Assembly (NCBI RefSeq): GCF_018904615.1
Contig: NZ_JADCNH010000026.1
Span: 1-64,000 of the forward strand
Length of the DNA stretch: 64,000 nt
Direction: 5' to 3'
Source of the DNA: Verticiella alkaliphila
GTDB lineage: Bacteria > Pseudomonadota > Gammaproteobacteria > Burkholderiales > Burkholderiaceae_B
Shown here one piece after another: positions 34,941 to 43,813 of the stretch. Each line of letters starts with the position of its first letter. Within the stretch, counting starts at the first letter, position 1. The position numbers and the translations under genes were made by a program. Below the pieces are notes generated by a model, which was not told the origin of the DNA, ran no database searches, and saw only the letters and a list, made by a program, of their open reading frames with translations.

Positions 34941-36347
34941 ATGCTTTTCGGTTCCAGGCCCGGTAGCACCAGGAAGTCCGACTTCACCCGCCGATTTCTG
35001 ATCCTCTGCGCCCTCGGCCTCTTCGGCGCGGCGGGAGCGGTCGGAATGGTATCTCAAAATGCCGACGCCACCGCGATGCCGGACGTGCGACGCATCACGG
35101 AAACCCTTGCGCTCCCCACGGCCACGCCTTTCGCGACCGTCACGGACGAATCCAGCCCCGCCGTGTACGTGCGCGAAGAGCGCATCCAGCGCGGCGATTC
35201 GGTGGCGAGCATGCTCAACCGCCTCGATGTGAGCGACGCGGCCTTGCAGCGCTTCCTGGTCCAGGAGCCGGCCGCGCGCAGCATCTATCAACTCTACCCG
35301 GGCCGCGCCGTCCAGGTCGCCACGGATGCCGAAGGCGAGCTGCGCTGGCTGCGCTACGTGCACACGCCGGGCACGGAGTCCGACGGCGAAGTCGTCCAGC
35401 AGCTTCTCGAAGTGATGCGCACGCCGGAAGGCGGCTTCGCCGCCACCGAGCACAAGATCCCCGCCGAGCGCCAGGTCAACGTGGCCATGGGCACCATCCG
35501 CAGCTCGCTCTTCGGCGCGACCGACGCGGCCGGCGTGCCGTACAACATCACCCGCCAGATGATCGACATCCTGGCGAGTGACGTGGACTTCTTCCGCGAC
35601 CTGCGATCGGGCGACCAGTTCCGCGTCGTCTACGAGACCTACAACTCCAACGGCGTGAATGCGCGCAGCGGTCGCGTACTGGCCCTGGAATTCATCAACG
35701 GCGGCAAATCCTACGAAGCCGTGTGGTTCGATCCCGAGGAAGCCGGCGAGTCGGGCGGCTACTACGGGCTGGACGGCTCGAGCCGCCGCCGCGCCTTCCT
35801 GCGCGTGCCGCTGGAATTCACGCGGGTGAGCTCGGGCTTCGGCATGCGCCGCCACCCGGTGCTCAACACCATGCGTGGCCATAAGGGTGTGGATTATGCC
35901 GCGCCCCCTGGAACGCCCGTCAATACCACGGCCGACGGCGTCGTCGAGTTTGTGGGTTCGCAGCGCGGCTACGGCAACACCGTCATCGTCAAGCACCACG
36001 GTCAGTACACCACGCTGTACGCTCACCTGCGCGGCTTCGCCTCGAATCTCAAGCAAGGTCAACGCGTTTCGCAGGGTCAACTGATCGGCTACGTGGGCTC
36101 CACGGGTATGGCCACCGGTCCGCACCTGCACTATGAATTCCGCATCGCCGGCGTCCAGGTCGATCCGCAATCCACGGATCTGCCGATCGCTCGTTCGCTC
36201 GAAGGCAAGTCGCTGGCCCGCTTCAACGAGAAGGTCGCCGGCTACCGCGGCCAGCTCGAGATGCTGGCGGCGCTGCAAAAGGCCCAGGATGGCATTCTCG
36301 ACAGCGAGAACGCCGTGGCCCTGGCTCCCGAGGGCGACAGCAACTGA
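34941..36347 (+). CDS. M23 family (LytM-type) murein peptidase, MepM-like
   Basis: A 468-residue envelope peptidase. One hydrophobic segment at about 19-38 (FLILCALGLFGAAGAVGMV) anchors it or acts as signal. A region resembling the OapA/LysM-like domain of MepM follows (RGDSVASMLNRL, YQLYPGRAVQVATD). The M23 core occupies about 290-405, with zinc ligands His314 and Asp318 (GHKGVD), and His395/His397 (HLHYEF). Such enzymes cut peptide cross-links during wall growth. anmK follows after a strong hairpin. Confidence 0.92.
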   Translation: MLFGSRPGSTRKSDFTRRFLILCALGLFGAAGAVGMVSQNADATAMPDVRRITETLALPTATPFATVTDESSPAVYVREERIQRGDSVASMLNRLDVSDAALQRFLVQEPAARSIYQLYPGRAVQVATDAEGELRWLRYVHTPGTESDGEVVQQLLEVMRTPEGGFAATEHKIPAERQVNVAMGTIRSSLFGATDAAGVPYNITRQMIDILASDVDFFRDLRSGDQFRVVYETYNSNGVNARSGRVLALEFINGGKSYEAVWFDPEEAGESGGYYGLDGSSRRRAFLRVPLEFTRVSSGFGMRRHPVLNTMRGHKGVDYAAPPGTPVNTTADGVVEFVGSQRGYGNTVIVKHHGQYTTLYAHLRGFASNLKQGQRVSQGQLIGYVGSTGMATGPHLHYEFRIAGVQVDPQSTDLPIARSLEGKSLARFNEKVAGYRGQLEMLAALQKAQDGILDSENAVALAPEGDSN

Positions 36348-36380
36348 GGCTCGGCGCGCGCGCCTGATCCTGGCTGTTCC

Positions 36381-36410
36381 CGACGACCCCGGCCTTGCCC
36401 GGGGTCGTCG
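36381..36410 (+). terminator. 12-bp stem hairpin after the M23 peptidase gene
   Basis: CGACGACCCCGG (36381-36392) pairs perfectly with CCGGGGTCGTCG (36399-36410) around CCTTGC. It lies 33 bp after the stop codon. No T tract follows; anmK transcription may need its own promoter or read-through. Confidence 0.5.
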
Positions 36411-36501
36411 TCCATTCGACGTCGCGCTGCGCACTGTCCTGGCCGGCGCCTTGCGCGCGTGAGCCCATCAGCGCCGGACGTCCTCTTCCCTGGAGTCCTC
36501 C

Positions 36502-37614
36502 ATGTTCATCGGCCTCATGTCCGGCACCAGCGTCGACGCCGTCGATGGCGTGCTCGTGGATTTCCCGCCAGCAGCGCCGCCGCGTGTGCTCGCCTATGCC
36601 AGCCGGGAGTTCGATGCGGTGTTGCGCGAGCAGATGCTGGCGCTGAACCGTGCGGGCGAGAACGAGTTGCATCGTGCCGCCCTGGCGGCCAACGCGCTGG
36701 CCGATCTCTATGCCGGGGTGGTGAGCGACCTCCTGGCCACGGCGGGCGTCGAGGCCACTGCCGTGCGAGCGATCGGCGCACATGGGCAGACGGTGCGCCA
36801 CCAGCCGGCCGCGGGCTACACGCTGCAATTGAACGCCCCGGCGCGCCTGGCTGAAACCACCGGCATCGCCGTGGTGGCGGACCTGCGCAGCCGCGACGTG
36901 GCCGCCGGCGGTCAGGGCGCGCCCCTGGCCTGCGGTCTGCACCAGGCCGTCTTCGGTGGCGCGGATCCAGTCGTGGTGCTGAATCTCGGTGGCATGGCGA
37001 ACATCACCGTCCTGCCCGGGCGTGGGCCGGGCAAGGTCATCGGCTTCGATACGGGGCCTGCCAACGCGTTGCTGGATCTGTGGTGCCAGCGGCATACGGG
37101 CGCCGCCTACGACGCCGGTGGAGCTTTTGCCGCGCAGGGTCAGGTCGACGCGGCCCTTCTTGCCCACTTCGTCGCCTCGACACCCTGGCTCGCCGTGCCG
37201 CCGCCCAAGTCCACCGGACGCGATGACTTCCACGCCGAGTGGCTGGACAAGCGCCTGGCCGAGTTCACCGCGCGGCGCGGCGCCGAGATGGCACCGGCCG
37301 ATGTGCAGGCCACGCTGGTGGCCTTCACGGCCTGCACGGTGGCCGATGCCATCGGCGCGCATGCGCCGGGCACCACGGCCATCTACGTGGGCGGTGGCGG
37401 CGCAGCCAATCCGGTCCTGATGGACGCGCTGCGGCAGGCCTTGCAACCGTTACCGGTCGAGCCCACGGATGCGCTGGGCGTGCCGGCCCAGCAGGTCGAG
37501 GCGCTGGCCTTCGCGTGGCTCGCGCATGCGCATGTGGAAGGGCTGGCGGGCAATCTGCCCGATGTGACCGGGGCACGGGGGCCAAGGGTGCTGGGCGCTC
37601 TGTATCCGGCCTGA
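36502..37614 (+). CDS. anmK: Anhydro-N-acetylmuramic acid kinase AnmK
   Basis: AnmK opens and phosphorylates 1,6-anhydroMurNAc to MurNAc-6-P in peptidoglycan recycling. The 370-residue product begins FIGLMSGTSVDAVDGVLVDF, the phosphate-binding signature of the family. GAHGQTVRHQP, LNLGGMANITVLP and GFDTGPANALLD follow. Length is normal. Together with ampG in this window it supports a muropeptide recycling route. Confidence 0.96.
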   Translation: MFIGLMSGTSVDAVDGVLVDFPPAAPPRVLAYASREFDAVLREQMLALNRAGENELHRAALAANALADLYAGVVSDLLATAGVEATAVRAIGAHGQTVRHQPAAGYTLQLNAPARLAETTGIAVVADLRSRDVAAGGQGAPLACGLHQAVFGGADPVVVLNLGGMANITVLPGRGPGKVIGFDTGPANALLDLWCQRHTGAAYDAGGAFAAQGQVDAALLAHFVASTPWLAVPPPKSTGRDDFHAEWLDKRLAEFTARRGAEMAPADVQATLVAFTACTVADAIGAHAPGTTAIYVGGGGAANPVLMDALRQALQPLPVEPTDALGVPAQQVEALAFAWLAHAHVEGLAGNLPDVTGARGPRVLGALYPA

Positions 37615-37738
37615 CGGCGCCGGCGAGCGGGCCGGAAGCTGTCACAGACGGCGGACTCTCCCAGGCCACCAGGAGACGCTGGGCGGATATGGGGCAGCGC
37701 AGGGCGTGGCGTCCCGGCCCCGCGCCGTGTTCAACGCC

Positions 37739-38551
37739 TCAGCCGCGTGGCGGCGGTGCCGTCAACGCATCTTCCGACGCGTCGCCCAGGCCGCTGCCGC
37801 CGTCGCAGTCGATGACCGTGCCGGTGATGTAGCGCGCGTTCTCGGTGCTCAGAAAGAGCGCCACGTCGGCGATGTCCCGCTTGGTGCCGTAGTCGCGCAG
37901 GGCGAGCCGATTGCGTAGCGCCTGCTCGCGCTCGGGCGTGGCTGCCAGGCGCGCCACGCCCTCGGTGTCGGCAATCGGGCCGGGCGAGATGGCGTTTACG
38001 CGGATGCCCGCCGGGCCCCACTCCATGGCCAGGCAGCGCGTCATCTGGTTGATGCCCGCCTTGGCGGCGTTCGCATGAACCTGGAACGTGCTGGGGCGCA
38101 CGGCGCCGGGCGCCGTGATGGACATGAGCGACGCCCCGGGGGTGTTCAGGTGCGCGAAGCTCGCGCGCAGCACGTTGAAGCTGCCGATCAGGTCGATCTC
38201 GATGACGGTGCGAAAGCCGTTGGCCGACAGGTGCGCCGCCGGCGCGCGAAAATTGCCCGCCGCCCCGGAGACCACGATGTCGATCTTGCCGAAGGTGTCT
38301 TCGGTTTCCTGGCAGACAGCGGCGATGGCGTCGTAGTCGCGCACGTCGGCGGCTCGCCCGAGCGCGGTGTGGCCCGCCTCGGTGAGCGTGCGCGCCGCGG
38401 CCTCGATGCGCTCGGGGCTGCGGCTGATGAGCATGACCTTGGCGCCGGCTTCGGCCAGGCGCTGGGCGATGCCCAGGTTGATGCCGCTCGAGGCGCCGGC
38501 GATGAGCGCGACTTTGCCGGCGAGGACCTGGTCGCGGAAGGCGTCTTGCAT
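37739..38551 (-). CDS. SDR family oxidoreductase, 2,4-dienoyl-CoA reductase-like
   Basis: A 270-residue short-chain dehydrogenase. The cofactor motif is GASSGINLGIAQ and the structural motif SGAAGNF replaces NNAG. The usual catalytic YxxxK is HANAAKAGINQ: the lysine is kept but the tyrosine position holds another residue. This substitution, with MEWGPAGIRVNAISPGPIADTEG, is typical of 2,4-dienoyl-CoA reductases, which reduce unsaturated acyl-CoAs with NADPH. Convergent with anmK; it marks the beginning of the accessory block. Confidence 0.85.
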   Translation of the reverse strand: MQDAFRDQVLAGKVALIAGASSGINLGIAQRLAEAGAKVMLISRSPERIEAAARTLTEAGHTALGRAADVRDYDAIAAVCQETEDTFGKIDIVVSGAAGNFRAPAAHLSANGFRTVIEIDLIGSFNVLRASFAHLNTPGASLMSITAPGAVRPSTFQVHANAAKAGINQMTRCLAMEWGPAGIRVNAISPGPIADTEGVARLAATPEREQALRNRLALRDYGTKRDIADVALFLSTENARYITGTVIDCDGGSGLGDASEDALTAPPPRG

Positions 38552-38689
38552 GGGGGAGTCTCCTGGTAATGGTGCGGGCGTGGCGCCGCCCGTTCGATGC
38601 CTCGATTGTTTGCGTTGCGCGCCGCCCTGACAATGGCCGGTTCGGACACGGGCATTGGCCGCAACGCTAGCGGCGCGGGGTGAGGCCGC

Positions 38690-39382
38690 TTAAGTCTCCA
38701 CCCATTGGGCGACTTCGGCCATGTCCGCGCGCCGCGTGCGGAACTGGTTGGCGGGGTGCGCCATGTCCGCAAAGCCGAAGGAGATTCCGCACACGACCAG
38801 CCGGCTCTCGGGCAGGCCGAAGAATGTCCTGACAAATGCCGGGTAGCGCGCGAGCGCCGCCTGGGGCACGGTGGCCACGCCCAGGCTCTGCGCGGCCAGC
38901 ATGAAGTTCGCCACGTAGGCGCCGCAGTCCACGGCGCCGTAGGTGCCCAGGTCCGCCTCGCTCGTGATGAGCGCCACGTGGGGTGCGTCAAAGAGCAAGA
39001 AATTCCGCATGGCCTGGGCATGCGAGGCTTCACGATCGCCACGCGCCACGCCGACGGCTTCATACAGCTGAAAGCCGCATTCCCGGCGGCGCGCCTGGTA
39101 GGCCCCCGTGTACTCCCGCGGGAAGTCGTAATCCGGCGTGGCGTCGTGCGTCTGCAGGTAGGCGTTGAGTTCGCTGCGAAAGCGCTCTGCCGCCGCGCCG
39201 CTCGCGATGTGGACCTGCCAGGGCTGCGCATTGCACCAGGAGGCCGTCGACTGAGCGGCCGTCACGATGCGCTCGATCATGGCGCGCGGCACCGGCTCAG
39301 GCAGAAAGCCGCGGCAGCTGTAGCGCGACTGCTGCAGGGCGAAGAGGGTGTCGGCGGCGCCGGCAGGAACGGGGGCGTGCAT
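38690..39382 (-). CDS. Nitroreductase family protein
   Basis: A 230-residue FMN-dependent nitroreductase-fold protein. The N-terminal FMN phosphate site is SRYSCRGFLPEPVP, and QSTASWCNAQPWQVHIASG is the second FMN block. LGVATVPQAALARYPAFVR and LVVCGISFGFAD are typical C-terminal motifs. ATG 39382 has a GGAG ribosome site and fits the family start; the upstream 21 codons lack similarity. Substrate unknown. It is divergent from the CoA-transferase gene. Confidence 0.9.
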   Translation of the reverse strand: MHAPVPAGAADTLFALQQSRYSCRGFLPEPVPRAMIERIVTAAQSTASWCNAQPWQVHIASGAAAERFRSELNAYLQTHDATPDYDFPREYTGAYQARRRECGFQLYEAVGVARGDREASHAQAMRNFLLFDAPHVALITSEADLGTYGAVDCGAYVANFMLAAQSLGVATVPQAALARYPAFVRTFFGLPESRLVVCGISFGFADMAHPANQFRTRRADMAEVAQWVET

Positions 39383-39549
39383 CAGGAGTCTCCGGATCGG
39401 GGGCGCGCGTGGCGGTCGTGTCGCGCGTCGTTCATGGGTCACCAAGCATACCGTGGGATTTCCAGCCTACCTTGTGTCATTCCCGGCCATGTGCAGTGCC
39501 TGGGCGGGCTCGTACACTGGTCCGTCAAAAGAACACCAGGAGACTCAGG

Positions 39550-40665
39550 ATGCAGCCCCAACGCTCTGACACCGCCCAGGGCCCGCTCGCGGGCCTGCGC
39601 GTCGTCGAATTCGCCGGGATCGGCCCCGGCCCCTTCGCCTGCATGATGCTGGCCGACATGGGTGCGGACGTCGTCAGCGTGGATCGGCCCGGCAAATCCG
39701 GCGATCACGGCGGCGGGATCGTCGGCCGTGGCCGGCGCGTGGTGCAGGCCGATCTGAAGCAGCCCGCCGATTGCGATCGGGTGCTGGCGCTGCTGGAAGA
39801 GGCGGACGTGCTGATCGAGGGGTTTCGGCCTGGCGTCATGGAGCGCCTGGGGCTCGGGCCCGACGTCGTGGCCGCGCGCAACCCGCGCCTCGTGTACGGC
39901 CGCATGACGGGCTGGGGCCAGACGGGGCCGCTCGCCCAGGCGGCTGGCCACGACATCAACTACATCAGCATCGCCGGGGCCTTGCATGCCATCGGCCCGG
40001 CGGGCGGCGCCCCGGTGCCACCGCTGAACCTCGTGGGCGACTACGGCGGCGGCAGCCTGTACCTGCTGGTGGGCATCCTCGCGGCCCTGCACGAGGCCAA
40101 GGCGTCCGGCAAAGGTCAGATCGTGGATGCGGCCATCTCGGACGGCACGCTCTCGCTCATGAGCCTGGCCTACCTGCAGCGCTCGCGGGGTCAGTTCGGG
40201 CTCGCGCGCGGCAGCAATCTGCTCGATGGCGGCGCACCGTTTTATGGTACCTACGAGACGGCCGACGGCCAGTACGTGAGCATTGGGTCCATCGAGCCGC
40301 AGTTCTTCGCGCTGGCCTGCGAGCGCCTTGCCATTCCGCCCGAACTTCGCGAAGCGCAGTACGACACTCGCCGCTGGCCTGCCCTGCGCGAGGCCTTCGC
40401 CACCGCGTTCCGCCAGCATTCGCGGGCGCACTGGGTCGAGGTGCTCGAAGGCACGGACGCGTGCTTCGCGCCGGTGCTCGATCTGGAAGAGGCAGCGCTG
40501 CACCCGCACAACCAGGCGCGCGAGGCGCTGGTCGAGGTCGATGGCGTCCTGCAGCCGGCACCGGCGCCGCGCTTCTCGCGCACGCCCTCGGCGATCCCGC
40601 GGGGCGTCCAGCGCGATGGTCATCAGCTCGAGGACATCACGGCAGGTTGGCGCGCGGCGCGCTGA
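39550..40665 (+). CDS. Family III CoA-transferase, alpha-methylacyl-CoA racemase-like
   Basis: A 371-residue CaiB/BaiF-family protein. The first block is LRVVEFAGIGPGPFACMMLADMGADVV. His134 (GHDINYIS) and Asp164 (GDYGGGSL), 30 residues apart, match His126 and Asp156 of the mycobacterial racemase MCR. This favours racemisation of 2-methylacyl-CoA over CoA transfer. Such enzymes take part in branched-chain fatty acid or sterol side-chain breakdown. ATG 39550 has an AGGAGACTCAGG ribosome site. Confidence 0.9.
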   Translation: MQPQRSDTAQGPLAGLRVVEFAGIGPGPFACMMLADMGADVVSVDRPGKSGDHGGGIVGRGRRVVQADLKQPADCDRVLALLEEADVLIEGFRPGVMERLGLGPDVVAARNPRLVYGRMTGWGQTGPLAQAAGHDINYISIAGALHAIGPAGGAPVPPLNLVGDYGGGSLYLLVGILAALHEAKASGKGQIVDAAISDGTLSLMSLAYLQRSRGQFGLARGSNLLDGGAPFYGTYETADGQYVSIGSIEPQFFALACERLAIPPELREAQYDTRRWPALREAFATAFRQHSRAHWVEVLEGTDACFAPVLDLEEAALHPHNQAREALVEVDGVLQPAPAPRFSRTPSAIPRGVQRDGHQLEDITAGWRAAR

Positions 40666-40717
40666 ACGCGGGGGCCACGGCTCCCAAGAGCGCATTTGGC
40701 ATAGGTCTTGCATTTCG

Positions 40718-40731
40718 TCTTGTACACAAGA
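40718..40731. promoter_or_regulatory. GntR (FCD)-type palindrome TCTTGT-AC-ACAAGA
   Basis: Two perfect 6-bp arms flank AC. The core TTGTACACAA fits the TNGTNNACNA pattern known for FCD-type GntR operators. It lies 187 bp upstream of the ABC binding-protein gene, within the otherwise empty 252-bp gap 40666-40917, near TTGCAT (40708-40713), a possible -35. The GntR gene ending the operon (45710-46429) is the obvious candidate ligand; binding is inferred. Confidence 0.55.
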
Positions 40732-40917
40732 TGGAATCCTCGCCGTGCCTCGTTGTACCTTCCTTTGTCTGCCATTCACGTCCGTGCCGAGCGCACGGCG
40801 CGGGCATGCGACAGGACTGACCAAGGCAGTGCGCCGATGCGCCAAGATGGTGCGCATGCCCTGGCGCGGCGCGAGCGATGGATCCTTTGCCTCACTCGCT
40901 GCAGCCCTGGAGTCACC

Positions 40918-41934
40918 ATGTCCGTGAAAAGCCCCCTGTTCTCTTCCGCCACCGTCAGCCCGTCGCGTCGTCGCGTGCTGCAGGCCGGTGCCGTCGCCCT
41001 GTCGGTGCTGGGTGCCCCGGCACTGGTGCGTGCCCAGTCGGGCCCGACGATTCGCGTAGGCTACTGGCCGATCGCGGCGGGCCTGCCGTTCTACGCCGCC
41101 TTCGAACGCGGCTATTTCAAGGACGCGGGCCTGAACGTCGAGGCCCTGCGCTTTGCCGGCGCCCAGCAAGTCATGGAAGGCATGCTCTCGGGCCGCGTGG
41201 ATGCCAGCGCCAACGGCGTCGGCTCCGGAAACATCGCCGTCGGTGAACTGGCGGCACCGGGCTCGTTCAAGATCTTCTGCTCCAACCCCAGCAACGTCGA
41301 CAACGTGCTGGATCAGGTGCTGGTACCGAAGGACAGCCCGGTCCAGACCCTCGCGGACCTGGCGGGCAAGCGCGTCGGCTCGGGCCCCGGCATCCAGAAC
41401 GTCACGTTGGCGCGCACCGTGCTCGAACGTGGCGGCGCCAAGGGCGCCACCGTGGTGGAACTGCCCATCGGTCAGCACGTCGCCGCGCTGGCTGCCGGCC
41501 AGCTCGATGGCTGCTACACGCTGGAGCCCACCGGCACCATCGGCCGCCTGAACGGCACCACGCGCGTGCTCGAGGCCGGCGTGATCGCACGCTATGTACT
41601 GGGCGACCCGAAGGCGCCTTGGTTCGGCGGCTCCGCCTCGCTCACGGGCGAATTCATCAAGAAGCATCCCGAGGCCGCCAAGCAGTTCATCGCTGCCTAC
41701 GCCAAAGGCGTGACCCTGGTGCGCGACAACCCCGACGAAGCCCGCCAGTACCTGAAGGGCTACACGCCCATCGAGGGCGAACTCACCCGTGAGGTGCCGC
41801 TCGCGGCCTATCGTCTCTACAACGAGTTCACGCCCGAGGACATCGGCTACTTCCAGACCTTCTTCGATCTCTTCGCCGAGCGCAACGTGTTTCCCAAGCG
41901 CCTGATGGTCGAGTCGATGCTCTACAAGGGGTAA
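40918..41934 (+). CDS. ABC transporter binding protein, NMT1/SsuA-type
   Basis: A 338-residue periplasmic binding protein of the nitrate/sulfonate/taurine/pyrimidine-precursor class. A twin-arginine-like leader (SRRRVLQAGAVALSVLGAPALVRAQ) precedes the mature IRVGYWPIAAGLPFYAAFERGYFKDAGLNVE, the classic start of this family. LAGKRVGSGPG and EPTGTIGRLN are further landmarks. Ligand unknown; the downstream amidohydrolase cassette suggests a nitrogen-rich small amide or ureide. First gene of a tight plus-strand operon. Confidence 0.9.
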   Translation: MSVKSPLFSSATVSPSRRRVLQAGAVALSVLGAPALVRAQSGPTIRVGYWPIAAGLPFYAAFERGYFKDAGLNVEALRFAGAQQVMEGMLSGRVDASANGVGSGNIAVGELAAPGSFKIFCSNPSNVDNVLDQVLVPKDSPVQTLADLAGKRVGSGPGIQNVTLARTVLERGGAKGATVVELPIGQHVAALAAGQLDGCYTLEPTGTIGRLNGTTRVLEAGVIARYVLGDPKAPWFGGSASLTGEFIKKHPEAAKQFIAAYAKGVTLVRDNPDEARQYLKGYTPIEGELTREVPLAAYRLYNEFTPEDIGYFQTFFDLFAERNVFPKRLMVESMLYKG

Positions 41935-41937
41935 TGT

Positions 41938-42771
41938 ATGGCCAATGGCAACGCCACCCCTGCGACCACGCCGTGGTCACCCCCGGCGGCGGCCGGCAGC
42001 ACGGGCGCGCCGCGCAAGCCGCTGCTCGATCGCATGCTGCCGCTCATCGGGCCCATCATCCTTTTCATCGTGTGGGATCTGGTGGTGCGCACGGGCTACA
42101 TCCGGCCCATCCTCTTGCCGCCGCCGGCGGACACGCTGGCCACCCTGATGACGGGGCTGGCGGGCGGCTCGCTGCTCACGGACTTCGCGGTCACCGTCTC
42201 GCGTACGGTGCAGGCCTTCCTGATCGCCGCCATCGTGGGCATGCCGCTGGGCATCATGCTCGGCAGCAACGAGCGCGCGTACCGCAGCGTGGAATTCCTG
42301 ATCGACTTCTTCCGCTCGACGCCATCGTCCGCCCTGATCCCGCTCTTTCTGATGATCTTCGGCGTTTCGGACATCAACAAGGTGGCCATCGCGGCGTTCG
42401 GTGCGCTCCTCATCGTGGTCTTCAACAGCGCCTACGGGGTCATGAACGCGCGCAAGCAGCGCGTCATGGCGGCCAAGGTCATGGGCGCCTCGCGCATGCA
42501 GGTGTTCCGTGACGTGCTGGTCTGGGAGAGCCTGCAGCCGAGCTTCGTGGGCCTGCGCTCGGCCGTGTCCATGGCGCTGGTCATCGTCATCGTGGCCGAG
42601 ATGTTCATCGGCTCGGACAGCGGCCTGGGCTACCGGATCATCAATTCGCAACAGGTGATGAACGTGCGCGACATGTACGCGGCCATCCTGGCTACCGGCG
42701 TGCTGGGCTACGTGCTCAACATTCTTTTCCTGGTGCTCGAGAAGCGCATCATCCACTGGAGCGGCCGTTGA
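41938..42771 (+). CDS. ABC transporter permease, SsuC/TauC-type
   Basis: A 277-residue permease with six hydrophobic segments and the coupling loop KVMGASRMQVFRDVLVWESLQPSFVGLR. VAEMFIGSDSGLGYRIINSQQVMNVRDMYAAIL is the conserved C-terminal region. It starts 3 bp after the binding-protein stop, and its stop overlaps the ATPase start by one base (TGATG). About 35 polar N-terminal residues precede the first segment. Confidence 0.92.
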   Translation: MANGNATPATTPWSPPAAAGSTGAPRKPLLDRMLPLIGPIILFIVWDLVVRTGYIRPILLPPPADTLATLMTGLAGGSLLTDFAVTVSRTVQAFLIAAIVGMPLGIMLGSNERAYRSVEFLIDFFRSTPSSALIPLFLMIFGVSDINKVAIAAFGALLIVVFNSAYGVMNARKQRVMAAKVMGASRMQVFRDVLVWESLQPSFVGLRSAVSMALVIVIVAEMFIGSDSGLGYRIINSQQVMNVRDMYAAILATGVLGYVLNILFLVLEKRIIHWSGR

Positions 42772-43589
42772 TGAGCCACGTGAACGCCCCTGTCTTTGCC
42801 GATGTGCCGGCGCGCCCGTTTCGCGCCGGCCCGGCCGGCACCCACATCACCATCCGTGGGCTGACCAAGTACTTCGCGGGCTGGCCGCTGTACGAGGACT
42901 TCGATCTCGACATCCCCAAGGGCCGCATCGTCTCGGTGTTCGGGCCGAACGGCTGCGGCAAGAGCACGCTGATCAACATGATCGCGGGCCTCATCCCCAT
43001 CGATTCGGGCGAGATCCTCTTCGACGGCAAGTCGCTGAAGGACACCAAGATCGGCTATGTCTTCCAGAACTATCGCGAAGCGATGTTCCCGTGGATGCGC
43101 ACGATCGACAACATCGCGTATCCCCTGAAGCTCGAGGGGCGCTCCAAGGCCGAAGTGGATCGTCGCATGGAGGAGCTCGTGGCCTCCTTCGACGTGAAGT
43201 TCGACTTGCGCCGCTATCCCTACGAGCTTTCTGGCGGGCAGCAGCAGACCGCCTCGATCATGCGGGCGCTGGCGCCTGGCCCGGAGGTGCTGTTCCTCGA
43301 CGAGCCGTTCTCGGCGCTCGATTACGAGATGACGCTCTTCATCCGCGAGAAGCTGCAGGAAGTCTTCATGCAGACGGGCACCACCATGATGCTCGTCTCG
43401 CACGACCTGGAGGAGGCCGTCTACCTGGCCGACCAGATCCTGCTGCTCACCAAGCGGCCCACGCGCGTGGCCGAGATCATCGACTACACCGATGCGCGCC
43501 CGCGCACGGTGAGCACGCTCTCCGAGCCGAGCTTTGTCACCACCAAGCGGACCAGCCTGGAGATCTTCCAGCGCGAAGTCCGTCGTTGA
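42771..43589 (+). CDS. ABC transporter ATPase, SsuB/TauB-type
   Basis: A 272-residue ATPase: Walker A GPNGCGKST, Q-loop VFQNYREAMFPWMRTI, signature LSGGQQQT, Walker B VLFLDEPFSALD, and switch His in LVSHDLEEAVYLAD. The last signature residue is Thr, where Arg is usual. It completes a three-gene importer with the two genes upstream. The DUF4089 gene begins 11 bp after its stop. Confidence 0.92.
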   Translation: MSHVNAPVFADVPARPFRAGPAGTHITIRGLTKYFAGWPLYEDFDLDIPKGRIVSVFGPNGCGKSTLINMIAGLIPIDSGEILFDGKSLKDTKIGYVFQNYREAMFPWMRTIDNIAYPLKLEGRSKAEVDRRMEELVASFDVKFDLRRYPYELSGGQQQTASIMRALAPGPEVLFLDEPFSALDYEMTLFIREKLQEVFMQTGTTMMLVSHDLEEAVYLADQILLLTKRPTRVAEIIDYTDARPRTVSTLSEPSFVTTKRTSLEIFQREVRR

Positions 43590-43600
43590 GGAGCCTGTCC

Positions 43601-43813
43601 ATGCAAGACGACATCGTGCTGGCCTATGTGATCGCGAGTGCTCGCTTTCTCGGCCTGACGCTAGACGACGCCGCCGCTGCCCGCGTGGCGGGTCATCTCG
43701 GCCGCACCGCCGCCATGGCCGCGCAGCTCGAGGCGTTCGATCTCGGCGTCGAGGACGAGCCGGTGGCGCTCTTCTGCCCAGCGGCCTTCCCGACCCAGGG
43801 AGAGCCTGCATGA
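43601..43813 (+). CDS. DUF4089 protein, AtzG/HpxX-like small subunit
   Basis: A 70-residue GatC-like protein. DIVLAYVIASARFLGLTLDD and GRTAAMAAQLEAFDLG followed by EDEPVALF are typical of DUF4089. In Pseudomonas sp. ADP, AtzG stabilises the amidase AtzE as an AtzEG complex that hydrolyses 1-carboxybiuret; in Klebsiella, HpxX has the same place beside HpxY. The stop overlaps the amidase ATG (ATGA), as expected for subunits made together. Easily missed because of its size. Confidence 0.88.
   Translation: MQDDIVLAYVIASARFLGLTLDDAAAARVAGHLGRTAAMAAQLEAFDLGVEDEPVALFCPAAFPTQGEPA

Noticed and set aside
34811-34960. Possible tRNA or T-box between tyrS and the M23 peptidase, suggested by GGTTCATTCGAAC and the hairpins
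   Set aside because: No acceptor/anticodon/T-arm cloverleaf can be folded, and there is no T-box consensus sequence.
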